6,890 nt of DNA from an uncultured Bacteroidales bacterium (GTDB lineage: Bacteria; Bacteroidota; Bacteroidia; Bacteroidales; ML635J-15), in the NCBI GenBank assembly GCA_937899245.1, contig CALDKB010000031.1, positions 1 to 6,890 on the forward strand, written 5' to 3'. Numbering within the stretch: position 1 is the stretch's first letter; each line of letters starts with the position of its first letter. The notes under the pieces were generated by a model. That model was given only the letters and a program-made list of their open reading frames with translations. It was not told the DNA's origin and did not search any database. The position numbers were made by a program, and so were the translations under genes. Shown here one piece after another: positions 1-5,949 of this stretch.

Positions 1-542
1 GGAACACAGCGGAAATAGCGAATCTGTATTTAGGATTGTGCGACAAAACCCTGAGTAAGGAAAGCATTGGGGCAAGGCGGACCGAACTGCTGGCACTTGC
101 TACGGACAGCAGCTTTGTGTACTCGGGCATGGCCGAAAACCTGTACGAATATGTTTTTGATACGATACTACCGAAATATACGCCTTTGTTCGAAGACGAA
201 TTGATAAGCAAGAGTGTAGAACAAGAAAAGCAGCAGGAGCCGAGCATATATTCAATATATCCGAATCCTACAAGCGACTGTATAAATATCGAACTTGCCA
301 ATAATATTCTCGACGATGACATAATCGAATTCCTCAAGCACTATGGAATAAATAATATTGAGGATTGTGAAACCATAGAAGTAAATATTTACGATGTAAA
401 CTCGCGGCTTATAAGTACCGGCAAATATAAATATGACACATTAATTAGTATAGATGTCAGTGAATTTACGGCGGGTACATATATGGTAGAAATAAGCAGC
501 TGCTACGAGAGAGTTATGCAAACAAAAATTGTTAAATTGTAA
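1..542 (+). CDS. T9SS-secreted protein, 3' end only (type A sorting domain)
   Basis: This is the C-terminal part of a secreted protein whose start lies left of the window: the frame (codons from base 3) is open to the window edge, so the TTG at 36 is not a convincing start. About 179 residues are visible. The first ~70 have no fold I recognise. From base 258 a YPNP motif opens a type IX secretion sorting domain, followed by DCINIEL, VNIYDVNSRLISTG and the usual ending FTAGTYMVEIS...KIVKL. In this family the domain directs the protein through the T9SS outer-membrane translocon, after which it is cleaved and the protein is anchored or released. An insertion of about 25 residues rich in Asp, Glu and Ile sits between the first strand (INIEL) and VNIYDV, which is unusual. 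Base composition falls from GC-rich to AT-rich at about base 240. The next gene starts 11 bases after the stop and is the same class of protein. The sorting domain is clear; the function of the mature protein is unknown. Confidence 0.85.
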   Translation, partial: NTAEIANLYLGLCDKTLSKESIGARRTELLALATDSSFVYSGMAENLYEYVFDTILPKYTPLFEDELISKSVEQEKQQEPSIYSIYPNPTSDCINIELANNILDDDIIEFLKHYGINNIEDCETIEVNIYDVNSRLISTGKYKYDTLISIDVSEFTAGTYMVEISSCYERVMQTKIVKL

Positions 543-553
543 AGATTTTATAT

Positions 554-2431
554 ATGAAAAAATTAGATATGAAAATAATGCTTCTTGTTTTGTCGCTTGT
601 TTTAGGAGCAAGAAGCTTTTCTCAGGAAAGATTTAACAAAGTTATTGATTGTGAGCGCGAAGCAATGCATTTGTTGGCAAATGTCATTCCTATAGATGAT
701 GGCTATTTGTTGGTTGTTGGTACAGATGGAATTGATGATTTTGTATACAATCGCTGTACCATGCTTGCAAAAATAGACTTGGAAGGTAATTTAAGGTATA
801 GAAATTTCATTTGTGACAGTACATACGATGTGTATGAAGGTAGGTACTCCTCAAAAATGGTATATCAAGCAAGTGACAGCACATATAAATGTGTGTTGGA
901 AGCCCTTTGGCATAAAGTGATAGTATGTGATTTGGATGAAAATTTAACAATTACAAGAAGAGAAGATATAATAAATGATAGCATTCAATCAATAATGGAC
1001 ATATTACCAATTGAAAATTCCATTTATTTTGTAGGTCAAAAATATTACAACGGGTATCGCGGGTATATAGAAAAAAGAGATTTATATGGCAATGTTCTTA
1101 ACAGCATTTCGTTGCCTGAAAATTTTGCATATCAGGCGGCAATTGGAAACATTAACACTACAAAAGATGGGAATTTAATTACATTAGGCAATGCATCTCA
1201 AGATGGAATGCAAAAATTATTGGTAAAGTTGGATACGTCCTTAAATATTATCTGGCAGCGCATCTTTGGACGCAGTGGCTGGAACAACGGTTCAGAACCG
1301 TTTCTTTTCCCCTCCCCCGACAGCAGTTACGTCATGAGCGGGATGTATCCGGTGTGCAGCGGCAACTCTGCGCAGTGCGTTCGCAAGATAGACGACAGCG
1401 GCAACCTGCTGTGGGAAAAGGTGATAAAAAACTATGCCTGCTATCCTGCAATGATTATGGAAAATGCGTACGATGTATATGTAGACGAGGATGGATACAT
1501 CTACATGATTGGCACAGGCTCAACGCATAACTATCTATATACAGGCTTTTTGCTGAAACTTTCCCCACGAGGCGATATTATGTACCGCAGGGATTACCTG
1601 CCCATGGGCATAGTAACCCGCTTCGAGAATTACCTAACTAGCATAAAGCCTACACCCGACGGCGGTTTTATTTTAGGTGGTTATACATACGATGATTATT
1701 TTGGGGAGTTGTTCAACGACTACTACCAGCAGCCCTGGCTCGTAAAGACCGACCACGATGGCCTGGACGGCCTATGCTATACGGAACTGCCCGAACTTAC
1801 CCTTGATGTTTTCATTCCCGATACTGTCTGCAACATGGATACAATAGACTGCGTAGTAAACATCAGTGGACCATCGGCACCATACACGCTGGAGTTCGGT
1901 ACGGGACAGGTAATAGACAGCATCTACTACCCCGATATATTCGTGCCAATAACGTTTGGTATAGATACGATACTGAGCGGTGAAAATATGTATAACTATA
2001 CAGAGCCAATTGTAGAAGCTACACTGAAGGACTCGACTTCTGGTTTTATCATTGCCCGCCACTACAACATCGCCACCCCCACGCTCCCCGGCGAGCAGCA
2101 GCTGGCAATAACGCTCACGGACTATTACGGCAATACCAAGACCATCTACAAGGACATCTATGTAAATGCCTGCCACGAGGTTGAAGTGGATGATAATGAA
2201 AATGTTGTATTATCGGTATATCCCAATCCGGCACGGGAAAACATCATGGTGGACGGCGAAAATATAGCAGGCATACAAATATGCAACCTGCTCGGCGGTG
2301 TTGTTTATGAAATGCAACAATGCAATGGCAATAATATAATATCCACAGAAAATATGCCGGCAGGAAGCTATTTTGTAAGAGTTAGGATGGCGGATGGAAA
2401 AGTGGTGACGAAGAAGATTGTTGTGATGTAA
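554..2431 (+). CDS. T9SS-secreted seven-repeat propeller-like protein with type A sorting domain
   Basis: Complete 625-residue secreted protein. Residues 1-24 form a signal peptide (hydrophobic core MLLVLSLVLG, probable cut after SFSQ). An ATG at 569 would give a more typical shorter leader, so the exact start is uncertain. Residues ~40-410 carry seven degenerate repeats spaced 49-63 residues, each with a K-(I/L)-D-x-x-G-N-L-like core: near 75, 126, 176, 225, 278, 335 and 398. They are separated by strands such as DGGFILGGYTYD, which suggests a seven-bladed beta-propeller. Residues ~412-545 look like an all-beta, Ig/PKD-like module with several Cys. Residues ~551-625 are a T9SS sorting domain starting SVYPNP and ending SYFVRVRMADGKVVTKKIVVM-like, so the protein should be exported to the cell surface or medium. 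The ligand is unknown. Base composition jumps from AT-rich to GC-rich inside repeat 4 (about base 1250, residue 232), suggesting a recombinant gene. It follows the previous sorting-domain gene by 11 bases and is probably co-transcribed. Confidence 0.9.
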   Translation: MKKLDMKIMLLVLSLVLGARSFSQERFNKVIDCEREAMHLLANVIPIDDGYLLVVGTDGIDDFVYNRCTMLAKIDLEGNLRYRNFICDSTYDVYEGRYSSKMVYQASDSTYKCVLEALWHKVIVCDLDENLTITRREDIINDSIQSIMDILPIENSIYFVGQKYYNGYRGYIEKRDLYGNVLNSISLPENFAYQAAIGNINTTKDGNLITLGNASQDGMQKLLVKLDTSLNIIWQRIFGRSGWNNGSEPFLFPSPDSSYVMSGMYPVCSGNSAQCVRKIDDSGNLLWEKVIKNYACYPAMIMENAYDVYVDEDGYIYMIGTGSTHNYLYTGFLLKLSPRGDIMYRRDYLPMGIVTRFENYLTSIKPTPDGGFILGGYTYDDYFGELFNDYYQQPWLVKTDHDGLDGLCYTELPELTLDVFIPDTVCNMDTIDCVVNISGPSAPYTLEFGTGQVIDSIYYPDIFVPITFGIDTILSGENMYNYTEPIVEATLKDSTSGFIIARHYNIATPTLPGEQQLAITLTDYYGNTKTIYKDIYVNACHEVEVDDNENVVLSVYPNPARENIMVDGENIAGIQICNLLGGVVYEMQQCNGNNIISTENMPAGSYFVRVRMADGKVVTKKIVVM

Positions 2432-2490
2432 GGGCTGACAGGCTAACAGCCAGACTATCCGACTGGCCTTCTGATTGACTATCAGCCTTC
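2432..2490. other. Two short inverted repeats directly after the T9SS gene
   Basis: The first 59 bases after the stop contain two perfect 5-bp inverted repeats: GGCTG (2433-2437) with CAGCC (2447-2451), and CTGAT (2471-2475) with ATCAG (2481-2485). Neither is followed by a T-run, so I do not call an intrinsic terminator. They may be decayed relatives of the mini-hairpins that start at 2491, or RNA 3'-end structures. Confidence 0.35.
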
Positions 2491-2639
2491 AAACGGAGAA
2501 ACCACAGAAACAGCGTTAGCGTCAAACGGGCGTCAGCCCTTGAAACGCCGTAGGCATTGAAACCTGAAACAGCGCAGCGAGAAACATTGAAACGGGCGCA
2601 GCCCTTCAAACGCAGCAGGCAATCAAACTGGCATTAGCC
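2491..2639 (+). repeat. Mini-hairpin array 1 (AAAC linkers with GGC-GNA-GCC cores)
   Basis: Non-coding array of short GC-rich units joined by AAAC-ending linkers (TCAAAC, TTGAAAC, ATTGAAAC). AAAC occurs eleven times in this stretch. Cores in order: GC-GTTA-GC (2513-2520), GGGC-GTCA-GCCC (2528-2539), GCC-GTA-GGC (2547-2555), GC-GCA-GC (2572-2578), GGGC-GCA-GCCC (2594-2604), a decayed GCAGCAGGC (2612-2620) and GGC-ATTA-GCC (2630-2639). The arms vary (GGC/GCC, GGGC/GCCC, GCC/GGC) but stay complementary, and the loops nearly always end in A. Unit spacing is irregular, about 15-22 bases. The array lies in the 3' flank of the upstream T9SS gene and shares its design and orientation with the array after thrS. 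No function is known to me. Confidence 0.75.
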
Positions 2640-2823
2640 CCTCATTCCTTCCGCAACTGTTTTATGTTCAAAAAATTAACCGATTATGAACACTTAGGTG
2701 TCTATAAATCTCGGCTAAAACTGCTTTAATGTTGAATTGTCTATTTTTAGTGAGTTGATATATGGATAGTTGTGTCGGGAAAATTATTTTCTCCTTACCG
2801 CTGTGTATCTGAAAAAAAAGTAA
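2640..2823. other. Intergenic spacer upstream of thrS
   Basis: AT-rich spacer with no convincing reading frame on either strand. The only structure I see is a short dyad, GAAAAT-T-ATTTTC at 2779-2791, about 33 bases upstream of the thrS -7 box. It could be an operator but is weak evidence in AT-rich DNA. No terminator, tRNA or riboswitch is recognisable. Confidence 0.4.
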
Positions 2824-2831
2824 TAATTTTG
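2824..2831 (+). promoter_or_regulatory. Probable thrS promoter, -7 box
   Basis: TAATTTTG matches the TAnnTTTG -7 consensus of the Bacteroidota primary sigma factor and sits 29 bases before the thrS ATG, giving an inferred leader of roughly 20-25 bases. No good TTTG -33 box is seen about 20 bases upstream (CTGTG near 2801 is the nearest), so the call rests on the -7 element and its position. Confidence 0.5.
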
Positions 2832-2860
2832 CACGAAATTTTTGACTATAAAAGAATAAG

Positions 2861-4798
2861 ATGATAAAAATTACTTTACCCGATGGTTCGGTTAAGGAAT
2901 ACCAGCAAGGTGTTACTGGAATGGAGATTGCCGAAAGCATTAGCCCTCGTCTTGCTAAGGAGGTGCTTTCGATTAGTGTAAATGGTGTAGTTCGCGACTT
3001 GACAATGCCGATAATGGAAGATGCTTCCATAAAGTTGCATAAGTTCGAGGATGAAGAAGGTAAGCATGCTTTTTGGCATACATCTTCACATATTATGGCC
3101 GAGGCAATACAGAAGTTGTTCCCAGGAACAAAGTTCGGTATTGGCCCAGCTATTGAAAATGGTTTCTATTATGATATAGAACTTCCGGATGGAAGGATAC
3201 TTTCTGAAAACGATTTTGACGCAATTAACAAGAAGATGGCTGAAATATGCAAAGCCGATTCTAAACTTGTCAGAAAGGATATTTCTAAATCTGATGCACT
3301 AAAGTTGTTTGAAGAGAGAGGTGATACATACAAGACAGAACTTATTTCTGAACTTGAAGACGGTAAGATTACCCTATACAACCAGGGTGAATTCACCGAT
3401 CTTTGTAAAGGCCCGCATATCCCATCTACAGGCTATGTAAAGGCAATTCAGGTATTGAGTCTTGCTGGTGCATACTGGAGAGGTGATGAGACTCGTAAGC
3501 AGCTTACACGTGTTTACGGTATCAGTTTCCCGAAGCAGAAGATGCTCGAAGAATACGTAACTATGCTTGAAGAAGCTAAGAAGCGCGACCACCGTAAAAT
3601 TGGTAAAGAACTTGAACTTTTCATGTTCACCGATATGGTTGGTAAAGGTTTGCCTATTTGGTTGCCAAAAGGTACAGCTTTGCGCTTACGCCTAGAAGAT
3701 TTTCTAAAGAGAATACAAAAGCGTTACGGATATCAGCAGGTTATGACTCCGCATATCGGTAATAAGTTGTTGTATATGACTTCTGGACACTGGGATCATT
3801 ATGGCAAGGATTCATTCCAGCCGATTACAACTCCAGAAGAAGGCGAAATGTACTTGCTTAAGCCGATGAATTGTCCTCATCACTGTATGATTTACAAGAA
3901 TTCTCCACGCAGCTACAAGGATTTGCCTTTGCGTATTGCTGAGTTCGGTACAGTATATCGTTACGAACAGTCGGGCGAATTGCACGGACTTACACGTGTA
4001 CGTTCGTTCACACAGGATGATGCACATATTTTCTGCCGTCAGGATCAGGTAAAGCAGGAATTTATCCGCGTTATGGAAATTATTGAAATAATTTTCAAGG
4101 CATTGGATTTCCAGAACTTTGAAGCACAAATTTCATTGCGTGACCCTAACGACCACGTAAAATACGTAGGAAGCGACGAAGTATGGGCAATGGCCGAACA
4201 GGCAATCATTGATGCTTGCAAGGAAAAGAATCTGCCGGCAAAGGTTGAATATGGTGAGGCAGCATTCTACGGTCCTAAGTTGGACTTCATGGTAAAGGAC
4301 GCTATCGGTCGTCGTTGGCAGCTTGGTACAATTCAAGTTGACTATAACTTGCCAGAACGTTTTGACCTTGAATATGTAGGTGAAGACAATAAGAAGCATC
4401 GTCCGGTAATGATTCACCGTGCACCATTCGGTTCAATGGAACGTTTTGTGGCAGTGCTTATTGAGCATACAGCAGGTAAATTCCCGATTTGGTTAGCACC
4501 AGATCAGTTTGCAATATTGCCAATCAGCGAAAAGTACAATGATTATGCTAAGGAAGTTCTTGATAATCTCAAGAATATGAATGTAAACGGCTTCATCGAC
4601 GAAAGAAACGAAAAGATCGGTAGAAAGATTCGTGACAATGAAATCAAGAAGATTCCGTATCTATTGATAGTTGGCGAAAAGGAACAGGAAAACGGTCAAC
4701 TTTCGGTTCGCAAGCAGGGCGCAGGCGATATGGGCGCAATGACTGTCGAAGAATTCGCAAACATTGTAAACGACGAAGTTAAGAAGTATATTGACTAG
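2861..4798 (+). CDS. thrS: Threonyl-tRNA synthetase
   Basis: Cytoplasmic class II aminoacyl-tRNA synthetase that activates threonine with ATP, loads it on tRNA-Thr, and hydrolyses mischarged Ser-tRNA-Thr. At 645 residues it is normal full length. Residues 1-61 are the TGS domain. The editing domain has the HxxxH pair H73 and H77 plus C182 and H186 (DLCKGPH). The catalytic core has the zinc ligands C338 (MNCPHHC), H389 and H519, motif 2 Arg R367 in TVYRYEQSGE, and motif 3 Arg R528 in GSMERF. Residues ~545-645 form the anticodon-binding domain (IDERNEKIGRKIRDNEIKKIP, then a QLSVRKQG-like segment). The ATG at 2861 opens the conserved MIKITLPDGS and lies 29 bases after a -7 box; there is no Shine-Dalgarno, which is usual in this phylum. 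A terminator follows 17 bases after the stop, so it is probably monocistronic. The frequent partners infC, rpmI and rplT are absent downstream. GC content is higher than in the lipoprotein region on its right. Confidence 0.98.
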   Translation: MIKITLPDGSVKEYQQGVTGMEIAESISPRLAKEVLSISVNGVVRDLTMPIMEDASIKLHKFEDEEGKHAFWHTSSHIMAEAIQKLFPGTKFGIGPAIENGFYYDIELPDGRILSENDFDAINKKMAEICKADSKLVRKDISKSDALKLFEERGDTYKTELISELEDGKITLYNQGEFTDLCKGPHIPSTGYVKAIQVLSLAGAYWRGDETRKQLTRVYGISFPKQKMLEEYVTMLEEAKKRDHRKIGKELELFMFTDMVGKGLPIWLPKGTALRLRLEDFLKRIQKRYGYQQVMTPHIGNKLLYMTSGHWDHYGKDSFQPITTPEEGEMYLLKPMNCPHHCMIYKNSPRSYKDLPLRIAEFGTVYRYEQSGELHGLTRVRSFTQDDAHIFCRQDQVKQEFIRVMEIIEIIFKALDFQNFEAQISLRDPNDHVKYVGSDEVWAMAEQAIIDACKEKNLPAKVEYGEAAFYGPKLDFMVKDAIGRRWQLGTIQVDYNLPERFDLEYVGEDNKKHRPVMIHRAPFGSMERFVAVLIEHTAGKFPIWLAPDQFAILPISEKYNDYAKEVLDNLKNMNVNGFIDERNEKIGRKIRDNEIKKIPYLLIVGEKEQENGQLSVRKQGAGDMGAMTVEEFANIVNDEVKKYID

Positions 4799-4815
4799 GT
4801 AGAAGTTTTTTTAGT

Positions 4816-4861
4816 AGCATCCCACATATTGCAGAAGCAGTAGGTGGGATGCTGTTTTTTT
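4816..4861 (+). terminator. Intrinsic terminator of thrS
   Basis: Perfect 10-bp stem, AGCATCCCAC (4816-4825) with GTGGGATGCT (4844-4853), an 18-base loop, then G and seven T (4855-4861). It starts 17 bases after the thrS stop and should end that transcript. The T-run is on the + side only, so it is not bidirectional. Confidence 0.9.
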
Positions 4862-4876
4862 GTGGTGGGCAATAGT

Positions 4877-4999
4877 ATCAAACGGCTTTAGCCACAGAAA
4901 CCCAGAAACCTGAAATAGGCGTTAGCCGAGAAACTCAGAAACGTGAAACACTCAAACGGCGCAGCCATAGGAACCTTAAACTTTCAAACTGGCGTAGCC
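4877..4999 (+). repeat. Mini-hairpin array 2 (same family, downstream of thrS)
   Basis: Second array of the kind seen at 2491-2639, in the same orientation. Cores: GGC-TTTA-GCC (4884-4893), GGC-GTTA-GCC (4918-4927), GGC-GCA-GCC (4958-4966) and GGC-GTA-GCC (4991-4999). Three of the four are preceded by TCAAAC or TCAAACT, and the DNA between them is filled with AGAAAC / TGAAAC-type linkers. It begins 15 bases after the thrS terminator T-run and ends before the next candidate promoter, so unlike array 1 it is probably not in a main transcript. This argues for a DNA-level rather than an mRNA-level role, or for no role at all. Confidence 0.75.
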
Positions 5000-5006
5000 A
5001 AAAAAT

Positions 5007-5040
5007 ATATAGCACTTTTCTCCAATTATATGGCACTTTC
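5007..5040. repeat. Pair of GCACTTT direct repeats 21 bases apart
   Basis: ATATAGCACTTTTC (5007-5020) and ATATGGCACTTTC (5028-5040) are near-identical sites whose GCACTTT cores start 21 bases apart, about two helical turns. They lie just upstream of the candidate promoter at 5046-5077. A third GCACTTTT occurs at 5171-5178, overlapping the end of the structured repeat. An activator or repressor site is possible, but chance in AT-rich DNA cannot be excluded. Confidence 0.3.
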
Positions 5041-5045
5041 GTAGA

Positions 5046-5077
5046 TTTGCTTTTTTGTTAGAATTTTTGTTATTTTG
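5046..5077 (+). promoter_or_regulatory. Candidate promoter of the lipoprotein operon
   Basis: TTTG (5046-5049) and TATTTTG (5071-5077) are 21 bases apart, close to the Bacteroidota pattern TTTG-N19-21-TAnnTTTG, although the -7 box is one base short of consensus. Transcription starting near 5083 would give a leader of about 155 bases that includes the structured repeat at 5134-5171. Confidence 0.4.
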
Positions 5078-5133
5078 CCGAAAAAACATTATGATAGTTA
5101 TTCTTACATATCGGCAACAATGCATTTTTATTT

Positions 5134-5171
5134 GTCCCCAATCCGTAGGGGGACTATAAAAATGACTGCGG
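5134..5171 (+). repeat. 38-base structured repeat, copy 1 (predicted H-type pseudoknot)
   Basis: Stem 1 is GTCCCC (5134-5139) with GGGGAC (5149-5154) around the loop AATCCGTAG. The loop's CCGTAG (5143-5148) can pair with CTGCGG (5166-5171) as stem 2, with one U-G wobble, leaving an A-rich 11-base linker (5155-5165). Copy 2 at 5876-5913 matches 33 of 38 positions by hand alignment. Copy 1 lies 66 bases before a lipoprotein start, in its probable leader. There is no T-run after it, so it is not an intrinsic terminator. It could be an RNA regulatory element or an interspersed REP-like DNA repeat. Confidence 0.7.
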
Positions 5172-5237
5172 CACTTTTATTTGAAGAATAGAAAATCAAG
5201 TTATTATAAAAATGTTAACTTTTAAATTTTTGATAAG

Positions 5238-5603
5238 ATGAAAAAGTCAATTTTAATATCACTGCTTATCGGGATGATGGGGGTGATAGTATTAAACGGA
5301 TGCCAAAAGCGTTCATCCTGTAATGGGTATAATCCTGGATATTTACATGTTCTTAATGAACCATACGAATCAAAAATTGAAGATGGTTTTTTTAAGGATG
5401 GAGTAAAAATTAATGCTCATTTTTATCAAGACGGATGGTGTTGCTACATAACGGGCAAAGTTCCACATAATGTCAATCCTAATGTTATATCTCATGTAAA
5501 ATTAAAAAACTATTATCCTAAATTTGATAGGACATTGTATGATATAACAAATAGTGATTATAATAAATATATTTATAAAATTATATGCATTGAAGGAGAT
5601 TAG
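5238..5603 (+). CDS. Small lipoprotein, unknown function
   Basis: Encodes 121 residues. Residues 1-22 are a lipoprotein signal peptide: basic MKKS, hydrophobic ILISLLIGMMGVIVL, then lipobox LNGC with C22 as the lipidated residue, so the mature protein should sit in the outer or inner membrane. The ~100-residue mature part is rich in Tyr, Asn and Lys, has a Cys pair (C68-C69) within DGWCCYITGKV plus C28 and C116, and matches no family I recognise. The signal-peptide coding segment is 77% identical (51 of 66 bases, hand-counted) to that of the lipoprotein at 5950, while the mature parts are unrelated. It is very AT-rich (9 of 60 G+C in 5521-5580). The stop is 2 bases before the next start, so the two are translationally linked. 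Coding is well supported; function is unknown. Confidence 0.8.
   Translation: MKKSILISLLIGMMGVIVLNGCQKRSSCNGYNPGYLHVLNEPYESKIEDGFFKDGVKINAHFYQDGWCCYITGKVPHNVNPNVISHVKLKNYYPKFDRTLYDITNSDYNKYIYKIICIEGD
5593..5598 (+). promoter_or_regulatory. Shine-Dalgarno site for the gene at 5606
   Basis: AAGGAG, 7 bases before the ATG at 5606 and inside the end of the preceding lipoprotein gene. A site this strong is unusual here: none of the other starts in the window has one. It supports the ATG at 5606 as a real start. Confidence 0.65.
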
Positions 5604-5605
5604 TT

Positions 5606-5929
5606 ATGAAAATATTGGTTTTATTACAAATGTGTATATTAATATGTTTGTTTTCTTTCTCGCAAACAAATTATTATTATGCAGATGGTCAACAAATTTA
5701 TTGGATAACAGATTCGTCATCTGCTAATATAATAGTTAAAAATACAGAAAATTATTCTCAAATAGCAAATAGTTTAAAAGACATATTTACTGGGTCAGCA
5801 GATGAAGTCTTAGAAGATGATGAAGATGACAACATTATTGTCAATAGTTCTTCGCTTCGAAATAGGAATATATCCGTCCCCAATCCGCAGGGGGACGGAA
5901 AAGATGACTGCGGGAAAATGATAGAATAA
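5606..5929 (+). CDS. Secreted protein stub with Tyr-rich start, ends inside structured repeat
   Basis: Encodes 107 residues. Residues 1-20 form a signal peptide ending FSFSQ. The mature start TNYYYADGQQIYWI, followed by SSANIIVKN, resembles the N-terminal region of long Bacteroidota secreted proteins that begin YYYY-(K/N)-G-x-(K/Q)-x-Y-L; this is recalled, not searched. Such proteins usually run for hundreds of residues, whereas this one stops after an acidic stretch (LEDDEDDN) and a tail, VPNPQGDGKDDCG, that is encoded by copy 2 of the 38-base repeat. I infer a 3'-truncated gene whose end was replaced by the repeat, though a small intact protein is possible. It has a strong Shine-Dalgarno, a 2-base gap to the upstream lipoprotein and a 20-base gap to the downstream one. 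A relative, also broken, follows at 6571. Confidence 0.6.
   Translation: MKILVLLQMCILICLFSFSQTNYYYADGQQIYWITDSSSANIIVKNTENYSQIANSLKDIFTGSADEVLEDDEDDNIIVNSSSLRNRNISVPNPQGDGKDDCGKMIE
5876..5913 (+). repeat. 38-base structured repeat, copy 2 (inside the 3' end of a reading frame)
   Basis: Stem 1 GTCCCC (5876-5881) / GGGGAC (5891-5896) extends outward to nine perfect pairs (5873-5881 with 5891-5899). Loop bases CCGCAG (5885-5890) pair perfectly with CTGCGG (5908-5913) as stem 2. Spacing from stem 1 to the conserved ATGACTGCGG tail is 28 bases, as in copy 1. It lies 36 bases before the ATG of the lipoprotein at 5950, so both copies precede a lipoprotein with the same type of leader. Here it is also read as codons; in copy 1 the same frame has a TAG, so the peptide itself is not conserved. 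Confidence 0.7.
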
Positions 5930-5949
5930 AAACTTAAAACTTTAAAGAG

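Noticed and set aside
1772..2176. Minus-strand 134-residue frame inside the T9SS gene
   Set aside because: It lies opposite a well-supported secreted protein and shows no domain; its openness follows from the GC-richer codons on the + strand.
2382..2609. Minus-strand 75-residue reading frame over array 1
   Set aside because: It is a translation of the mini-hairpin repeats, overlaps the end of the T9SS gene and lacks any recognisable start context.
2541..2628. CRISPR-like array, because ATTGAAAC is a common CRISPR repeat ending
   Set aside because: Spacing of the GAAAC tags is irregular (7-18 bases), there is no repeat of 20 bases or more, no uniform spacers, and no cas gene in the window.
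2640..2860. T-box or other threonine-responsive leader for thrS
   Set aside because: No specifier stem or T-box consensus is visible, and the promoter leaves only about 25 bases of leader.
2668..4417. Minus-strand frames over and upstream of thrS
   Set aside because: All are opposite the complete thrS gene or its leader, and their translations show no family features.
5124..5154. Programmed frameshift site (ATTTTTA before the copy 1 pseudoknot)
   Set aside because: The heptamer does not fit X XXY YYZ, there is no long frame on both sides, and copy 2 has no slippery heptamer before it.
5134..5913. Integron cassette array, since repeats alternate with small genes
   Set aside because: The repeats lack the GTTRRRY core of attC sites, no integrase gene is present, and the modules hold two genes each in an operon layout.
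5876..5913. Intrinsic terminator at repeat copy 2
   Set aside because: The stem is strong, but no T-run follows on either strand; the + side is followed by AAAAGATGA.
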